DNA of 10,583 nt from Lachnospiraceae bacterium UBA5902 (lineage in GTDB: Bacteria > Bacillota > Clostridia > Lachnospirales > Lachnospiraceae): the NCBI GenBank assembly GCA_002431865.1, contig DJEI01000055.1, positions 29,181-39,763 on the forward strand, given 5' to 3'. How positions within the stretch are numbered: the first letter of the stretch is position 1; every line of letters starts with the position of its first letter. The position numbers and the translations under genes were made by a program. Below are positions 6,712 through 10,583 of the stretch, in pieces. The notes under the pieces were generated by a model. It saw only the letters and a program-made list of their open reading frames with translations, made no database searches and was not told where the DNA came from.

Positions 6712-7773
6712 ATGAACGAGACACAGCAGAAAATCTATACACAGGCAAAGGAAAAATGGGATGCGATTGCCAAACCGATCGACAGTCTTGGCGTGTTCGA
6801 GGATATGGTTGCCAGACTTTGCGCGATTGCGGGAACTGTGAATCCAGGTGATTATAAGCGGCGGGCGTTGCTGACGCTGTGCGCAGATCACGGTGTTGTG
6901 GCAGACGGCGTGACGCAGACCGATGCCAGCGTGACAAAGGTCGTGGCGGAGAATATCGCACACGGCTGTTCCGGTGTCAATTATATGGCACAGACCGCAG
7001 GCGTCGATGTCTATGCAGTTGATATCGGCATGTTGGGAGAGCCATATCTCGATGCAACATTTGACATGGGGCATATGATAAATCGGAAGGTACAGGCTGG
7101 AACCGGGAATCTCGCGAAAGAGCCTGCTATGTCGAGGGAGATCTGTGACCGGGCAATGGAAGCTGGAAAAGAGCTTGTGCGGGAATGCAAAGAAAAAGGT
7201 TATGAGATATTAGCCGTTGGTGAGATGGGAATCGGAAATACAACCCCGACCTCAGCCTTGCTTGCGGCACTGCTTGATCTGCCGGCGGAGTCGGTGACCG
7301 GGCGCGGCGCCGGGCTCAATGATGCCGGACTTACAAGAAAGGTGCAGGCGATCACGCAGGCACTTGCGCGTGTGCAGGGAACGACCGATGCGAAGCAGCT
7401 GCTCGCCGAGCTTGGCGGGCTGGAGATCGCGGGAATGGTCGGCGTATTCTTAGGTGCCAGACAGTATCAGATTCCGGTTGTGCTGGATGGGGCGATTACC
7501 TGTGTTGCGGCGCTCACTTCGATGCGGATAGAGCCGGAGGTTGTAGATTATCTTCTGGCATCACATGCATCGGAGGAAGCAAGTGGAAAGCTGGCATTGG
7601 ACGCACTCGGACTTCCGGCAGTAATCCACGGCAAACTGTGTCTGGGCGAAGGCAGTGGCGCGATGATGTTATTTCCACTTTTGGATATGGCATTTTCCAT
7701 CTATAAAAACATGGGAACGTTTGATGATCTGTCGATCGAAGCATACAGCCGGGACGGAAAGCCGGAAGAATAG
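6712..7773 (+). CDS. cobT: Nicotinate-nucleotide:dimethylbenzimidazole phosphoribosyltransferase CobT
   Basis: CobT transfers phosphoribose from nicotinate mononucleotide to a lower-ligand base, usually 5,6-dimethylbenzimidazole, giving alpha-ribazole phosphate for the nucleotide loop. The 353-residue length is normal. Family motifs run in order: PIDSLGVFEDM near the N-terminus, CADHGVVADGVTQTDASVT, EMGIGNTTPTSALLAAL, TGRGAGLNDAGL, GGLEIAGMVG, VLDGAITCVAAL, SHASEEASGK and LGEGSGAMMLFPLLD. Glu313 in the last motif corresponds to the catalytic base Glu317 known in Salmonella CobT. AGGAAG at 6701-6706 is the ribosome site. cobU begins 10 bp after the stop, the only tight non-overlapping junction in this cluster. 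No bluB or bza gene is present here, so the base actually used cannot be told. Confidence 0.97.
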   Translation: MNETQQKIYTQAKEKWDAIAKPIDSLGVFEDMVARLCAIAGTVNPGDYKRRALLTLCADHGVVADGVTQTDASVTKVVAENIAHGCSGVNYMAQTAGVDVYAVDIGMLGEPYLDATFDMGHMINRKVQAGTGNLAKEPAMSREICDRAMEAGKELVRECKEKGYEILAVGEMGIGNTTPTSALLAALLDLPAESVTGRGAGLNDAGLTRKVQAITQALARVQGTTDAKQLLAELGGLEIAGMVGVFLGARQYQIPVVLDGAITCVAALTSMRIEPEVVDYLLASHASEEASGKLALDALGLPAVIHGKLCLGEGSGAMMLFPLLDMAFSIYKNMGTFDDLSIEAYSRDGKPEE

Positions 7774-7783
7774 GGGGTAGACG

Positions 7784-8470
7784 ATGTTGCATATTGTATA
7801 TGGCGGAAGTGCCAGCGGGAAATCATCGTATGCAGAAAGCATCGCCATATCCTTACAGGGCGATGGGCGGCTGCTCTACATTGCGACGATGTATCCGTAT
7901 AAATGGAATACGACGGAGATTGATCCGGAGACGATGCAGCGGATCGAACACCACCGCGCGATGCGTGCTGACAAAGGGTTTGATACGGTCGAATGTTACC
8001 GGCATGTGGAACATATTGTGGCGAAGCGGCAGGACGTGTTATTGCTTGAATGTATGTCGAACCTGCTTGCAAATGAGATGTATCTGGAACCGGAGATGGA
8101 TGATGGCGGACTAGCGGAAACAATGTCGGAAGTGGAGAAAGCAGGAGTCGATGGTAATGTAGGTTCCGATGTGGAGAAAACAGGAATCGGTGGTAATGCA
8201 GGTTCCGATATGGCAGAGACAATGTCACCTATAAGCAAGAAAATTGTACAGGCGCTCATTAATTTGTCTGCGCGTGTGCAGGAACTGGTAATTGTCACAA
8301 ATGATGTGTTCTCCGATGGTGGAAGTCTGACCTACGATGAAAGCACGCGGGAATATGTGAAGAATCTGGCAGACATCAACTGTGTACTTGCACGGGAGGC
8401 AGAAACCGTGACAGAGGTTGTCTGTGGGATTCCAGTCATAGTCAAGAAAAATCACCCAATGGGGAAGTAA
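7784..8470 (+). CDS. cobU: Adenosylcobinamide kinase / adenosylcobinamide-phosphate guanylyltransferase CobU
   Basis: CobU phosphorylates the aminopropanol arm of adenosylcobinamide and then transfers GMP to it, giving AdoCbi-GDP, the substrate of CobS. Visible are the P-loop GGSASGKSS (7-15); RIEHHRAMR (53-61), whose His56/His57 align with the guanylylated His46 region of Salmonella CobU; the LLLECMSNLLANEMY segment (87-100); VTNDVFSDGG (171-180); YDESTREYVKNLADIN and a VVCGIPVIVKK tail. The protein has 228 residues against about 170-190 usually. The excess, about residues 105-148, contains two 13-residue copies (VEKAGVDGNVGSD, VEKTGIGGNAGSD) flanked by AETMS on both sides, so an in-frame duplication has enlarged a surface loop. 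The GGGGG at 7773-7777 overlapping the cobT stop serves as ribosome site, so translation is probably coupled. The 3' end may be the source of the repeats downstream. Confidence 0.94.
   Translation: MLHIVYGGSASGKSSYAESIAISLQGDGRLLYIATMYPYKWNTTEIDPETMQRIEHHRAMRADKGFDTVECYRHVEHIVAKRQDVLLLECMSNLLANEMYLEPEMDDGGLAETMSEVEKAGVDGNVGSDVEKTGIGGNAGSDMAETMSPISKKIVQALINLSARVQELVIVTNDVFSDGGSLTYDESTREYVKNLADINCVLAREAETVTEVVCGIPVIVKKNHPMGK
8132..8209 (+). repeat. 39-bp in-frame tandem repeat inside cobU
   Basis: Copies at 8132-8170 and 8171-8209 match at 35 of 39 bases. They are flanked by a shorter direct repeat, GCGGAAACAATGTC at 8114 and GCAGAGACAATGTC at 8213. The insert is rich in Gly, Asp and Glu and keeps the frame. 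Confidence 0.88.
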
Positions 8471-8484
8471 GGTTAAGAGTAGGA

Positions 8485-8668
8485 ATTGGGTAGAAATTAT
8501 GAATAGAAGAAAATTCCCCAATCATAATGCAGAAAAATGAGAAATCATTGGGTAGAAAATTGGGATATGAAAAATATCCCCAATTTCAGAGAAATAGGTA
8601 AGTGAAAATTGGGTAAAAAGCTAGGATTATCAAAAATCCCCCATGCAGGAACAACAGCAAGTAGGAGA
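8485..8668 (+). repeat. Three 61-62-bp tandem repeats with hairpins in the cobU-cobS spacer
   Basis: Units start at 8485, 8547 and 8608 with ATTGGGTA(G/A)AAA. Each has a C-run (CCCC or CCCCC) at the same offset of about 30-31 bases, so ATTGGG and CCCAAT can pair across the first units. The best stem is in unit 2: AATTGGGATAT (8558-8568) against ATATCCCCAATT (8574-8585), with one bulge and a GAAAA loop. The final codons of cobU also read ATCACCCAAT one period upstream, suggesting, weakly, that the array grew from the gene's 3' end. No T-tract follows the stems. The rest of the spacer is A-rich and ends in the cobS ribosome site, GGAGGAG at 8706-8712. Confidence 0.75.
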
Positions 8669-8722
8669 AATAAAATAAAAACGAAAAAGTTTGAGTAAAT
8701 CGATCGGAGGAGACAAGCAGCC

Positions 8723-9523
8723 ATGATGAAAGCAATCGCAATTGCATTTTCAACTTATTCCAAGATACCAATGCCGCATTTCAAATGGGATCCGAAAGCC
8801 TTGCAGTACAGCATGTGCGCATTCCCATTGGTTGGGGCTGTGATCGGTGCGGGCGAGTTTGCGATCTGGTATCTCTTTGGCTGTGTGTTTCAGTGGTCGG
8901 AAGTCTTTACAGCGGCGTTTCTTACGGGATTCCCAATCCTGATTACAGGCGGTATTCATATGGATGGATTCTTAGATACTGTAGATGCGAAATCTTCTTA
9001 TAAGTCCAAGGAGGAGAAGCTGCAGATTCTGAAAGATCCGCACACCGGGGCATTTGCAATTATCCGCGGCTGCCTGTATTTCCTGATTTATTTTGGATGC
9101 ATGGCGGAGGTCGTGCATGCGCTGAACAGGGAGATACAGTCTGGCACGCTGGCACACGCGATGCGGTTGATGGGTGTGTTCGCGGTAGGATTTGTGCTGG
9201 AACGTGTCTTGTCCGGACTTTCGGTCCTCACATTTCAGAAAGCAAAAAAGGAAGGCATGCTGGCAGATACCGCACGCCTTGTAAATAATCGTTCGAAGGT
9301 GATCATGTTCGTATGGCTTATTGCCTGCATTGCCGCAGGCTGTGTGATACAGCCGGTTGCAGCACTTGTGGCCACAGGCATTGCCATATTGATGTTTTTC
9401 TATTATCGTTTCATGTCGTATCGCACCTTTGGCGGGATCACCGGTGATCTGGCTGGATATTTCCTGCAGATGTGCGAGCTCTGGATGATAATCGGAACCG
9501 TCGTTTTGGTGCATGTGATTTAA
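8723..9523 (+). CDS. cobS: Adenosylcobinamide-GDP ribazoletransferase (cobalamin-5'-phosphate synthase) CobS
   Basis: CobS is the integral-membrane enzyme that joins AdoCbi-GDP to alpha-ribazole (phosphate), the last main step of the pathway. The 266-residue length fits the family. Conserved polar motifs are GGIHMDGFLDTVDA (76-89), DPHTGAFAII (105-114) and GGITGDLAGY (237-246), the Asp/His-rich metal and pyrophosphate sites. Hydrophobic segments include about residues 30-75, 110-130, 150-165, 195-225 and the C-terminal WMIIGTVVLVHVI. Two ATGs are adjacent (8723, 8726); the first is taken because GGAGGAG (8706-8712) is better spaced to it. The gene stands 252 bp after cobU behind a repeat array, so its expression relative to cobTU may differ. 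Its TAA overlaps the stop of the convergent lipoprotein gene through a shared TTAA, leaving no room for a terminator between them. Confidence 0.96.
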   Translation: MMKAIAIAFSTYSKIPMPHFKWDPKALQYSMCAFPLVGAVIGAGEFAIWYLFGCVFQWSEVFTAAFLTGFPILITGGIHMDGFLDTVDAKSSYKSKEEKLQILKDPHTGAFAIIRGCLYFLIYFGCMAEVVHALNREIQSGTLAHAMRLMGVFAVGFVLERVLSGLSVLTFQKAKKEGMLADTARLVNNRSKVIMFVWLIACIAAGCVIQPVAALVATGIAILMFFYYRFMSYRTFGGITGDLAGYFLQMCELWMIIGTVVLVHVI

Positions 9524-10233
9524 TTTCCCGTTGTTTCTGCATCGGTTGTGGAAGCGGTGCTGTTAGCAGACTTGACAAGGTTGATGATCTTGTCCTCAGG
9601 TGTCAGGTATCCGACATCACCGAGCAGAGCAGTTTTCTCTGCCATCAGTTCTTTCACGATGTTTGTTCTATGGGCAGCATCAAAGGTGTCTATGAAATAG
9701 TCTTCCAAGGTTCCTTTCTCGATTGGAACGTATGTAAATCCAGGTTTATTATCCGGAGATACGTAATATCCGCTTGTCTCGCTGTAGCGTAAAGTGTCGA
9801 AGAAGTTTACCGCAATTCCAAAATCTTCAAATTGCCAGCCAATGTACATTTGAAATGCGGAGAACTGGTCATCCGATCTTTCCGGATGCAGGAACGTGTC
9901 AACAAAGTATTTGGTATTTTCTTCGACAGATTTTTCCGCATCATAATCAACGGAGAAGCTGACATAATTCGGGGAACCAAACATTGTTGTCAGCATATCC
10001 ATATAGATATATGCAGGATTTGCATAGTCGTAAGAGTTGTAGACGTCGTTGTAGGCATCTTCGGAAACCCCGAAAGCATCGTAATCGAAATAGGTTTTGA
10101 ACAGTACCCAGAGGTTTTTGTCAAGGGCTTCACCGACAGCCATATCGTCTTCGTCTATCATCAGCTGGGGAAGGGAGTAACTATCCTCATAAAATGATAC
10201 GGAATATGCAGACTCATCCAGTGCATCCTTCAC
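9520..10233 (-). CDS. C-terminal fragment of a split lipoprotein gene, function unknown
   Basis: The frame of 237 codons starts at a GTG (10233-10231) and reads VKDALDESAYSVSF onwards; it lacks a signal peptide. Its first residues repeat the last residues (KDAL) of the ORF just upstream. Deleting one copy of the 14-bp duplication at 10219-10246 joins both into one 343-residue lipoprotein. The GTG overlaps the upstream TGA as GTGA, and an AAGGA created by the duplication lies 6 nt before it, so reinitiation is conceivable, but the product would stay in the cytoplasm. The protein is acidic and rich in Tyr, Phe, Asp and Ser, suggesting a folded extracellular domain, and ends in a Ser/Thr/Ala-rich tail. 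I recognise no family. Its stop overlaps that of cobS. It is probably a broken or phase-variable gene part. Confidence 0.65.
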   Translation of the reverse strand: MKDALDESAYSVSFYEDSYSLPQLMIDEDDMAVGEALDKNLWVLFKTYFDYDAFGVSEDAYNDVYNSYDYANPAYIYMDMLTTMFGSPNYVSFSVDYDAEKSVEENTKYFVDTFLHPERSDDQFSAFQMYIGWQFEDFGIAVNFFDTLRYSETSGYYVSPDNKPGFTYVPIEKGTLEDYFIDTFDAAHRTNIVKELMAEKTALLGDVGYLTPEDKIINLVKSANSTASTTDAETTGN

Positions 10234-10246
10234 AGTGCATCCTTCA
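10219..10246. repeat. Perfect 14-bp tandem duplication that shifts the lipoprotein frame
   Basis: CAGTGCATCCTTCA occurs twice without a gap (10219-10232, 10233-10246). Fourteen is not a multiple of three. On the minus strand the frame ends at a TGA spanning the junction (10232-10230). Removing one copy gives an uninterrupted 344-codon frame over 9520-10565. Confidence 0.95.
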
Positions 10247-10565
10247 GTGGCACGCTGGCTGCACTGTAAGGCATGCTAAAAAGCGTATCCGTCGTAACCG
10301 GGAATGTCAGTCCGTACAGACCGGCACCCTCTGGCAATTCCAGAGTCTCTGCGTCTGAAAGTCCGCGGCTAAATACCCAAGGGCAGTCCTTGTAACTGAG
10401 CTCACTTGAGGAAGCAGATGCTTCAGAAGTATCCGCATTGCTGCTTTCGGTTGTGGCAATCGTGTCGTTCCCGGAGTCCTTCTTCTTGCCACAGCCGGTG
10501 GTAAGGGTAAGGGCGGTTGCCAGCGACAAGCCAAGTGCAAGTGTTTTCATAAATTTTTTCTTCAT
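10230..10565 (-). CDS. N-terminal fragment of a split lipoprotein gene (signal peptide and linker)
   Basis: The 111-residue ORF begins MKKKFMKTLALGLSLATALTLTTGCGKKK: a positively charged n-region, a hydrophobic core and a lipobox-like LTTGC with Cys25, so a lipid-anchored, surface-exposed protein is expected. The Thr at -3 makes the lipobox slightly atypical. Residues 29-55 are a Ser/Thr/Asp/Glu-rich linker common after lipoprotein cysteines. The ordered part starts near residue 57 (YKDCPWVFSRGLSD) and stops after VPLKDAL, where the 14-bp duplication introduces TGA. The start is supported by AAGGCGG at 10575-10581. The promoter is outside the window. The fragment alone holds only about 55 residues of the mature domain, so it is unlikely to fold normally. 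Function of the intact protein is unknown; the gene is convergent to the cobalamin cluster and not necessarily related. Confidence 0.75.
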   Translation of the reverse strand: MKKKFMKTLALGLSLATALTLTTGCGKKKDSGNDTIATTESSNADTSEASASSSELSYKDCPWVFSRGLSDAETLELPEGAGLYGLTFPVTTDTLFSMPYSAASVPLKDAL

Positions 10566-10574
10566 TTTTATAAT

Positions 10575-10581
10575 CCGCCTT
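10575..10581 (-). promoter_or_regulatory. Ribosome binding site of the lipoprotein gene
   Basis: On the minus strand AAGGCGG lies 9 nt before the ATG at 10565-10563, supporting that start over the in-frame Met at residue 6. Confidence 0.55.
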
Positions 10582-10583
10582 TC

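Noticed and set aside
1..10583. Cobalamin riboswitch within the window
   Set aside because: I found no B12-box-like element before any gene. The spacers hold repeats and small hairpins only. The operon leader is probably upstream of the window.

Overview
The window is a stretch of an anaerobic (early-cobalt) adenosylcobalamin biosynthesis cluster. All of its genes are on the plus strand. On the right it meets a convergent, minus-strand lipoprotein gene whose reading frame is broken. Protein style (CobU with a GGSASGKS P-loop and a MSNLLANEMY segment, fused CbiE-CbiT, CbiG plus CbiJ), strong purine-rich ribosome binding sites and moderate GC suggest a Gram-positive gut-type Clostridia, most likely Lachnospiraceae. 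This is an inference from style; no ribosomal marker is present.

Layout: the C-terminal part of cbiG (2-583, cut by the window edge); a spacer filled by a 113-bp tandem repeat (561 to about 990); cbiH (1058-1810); cbiJ/cobK (1807-2676, ATGA overlap with cbiH); a spacer with three small hairpins; the fusion cbiET (2829-4199); a spacer made of two 38-bp copies; cbiA (4305-5813); a short leader-like ORF overlapping the next start; cbiC (5931-6572); a spacer with a palindrome; cobT (6712-7773); cobU (7784-8470); a spacer of three 61-62-bp repeats; cobS (8723-9523). On the minus strand, a lipoprotein gene (9520-10565) is split into two ORFs by a perfect 14-bp tandem duplication.

Together the genes cover ring contraction (CbiH, CbiG), reduction (CbiJ), C5/C15 methylation and decarboxylation (CbiE, CbiT), C12 methyl migration (CbiC), a,c-amidation (CbiA) and nucleotide-loop assembly (CobT, CobU, CobS). 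Not in the window are cbiK/X, cbiL, cbiF, cbiD, cbiP, cbiB and the adenosyltransferase. I see no cobalamin riboswitch, so the operon's control region probably lies upstream.

The pathway is ordinary; the DNA around and inside it is not. Short tandem duplications recur in four spacers and inside several genes. Those inside the cobalamin genes have periods that are multiples of three (21, 39/42, 39, possibly 54 and 57 bp) and sit at points that look like linkers or surface loops. Those in clear spacer arrays have periods that are not (113, 38, 61-62 bp). The one unit that breaks a gene (14 bp, lipoprotein) is also the only perfect one, so it looks the youngest. The duplication pattern and the split lipoprotein gene are the two things most worth following.
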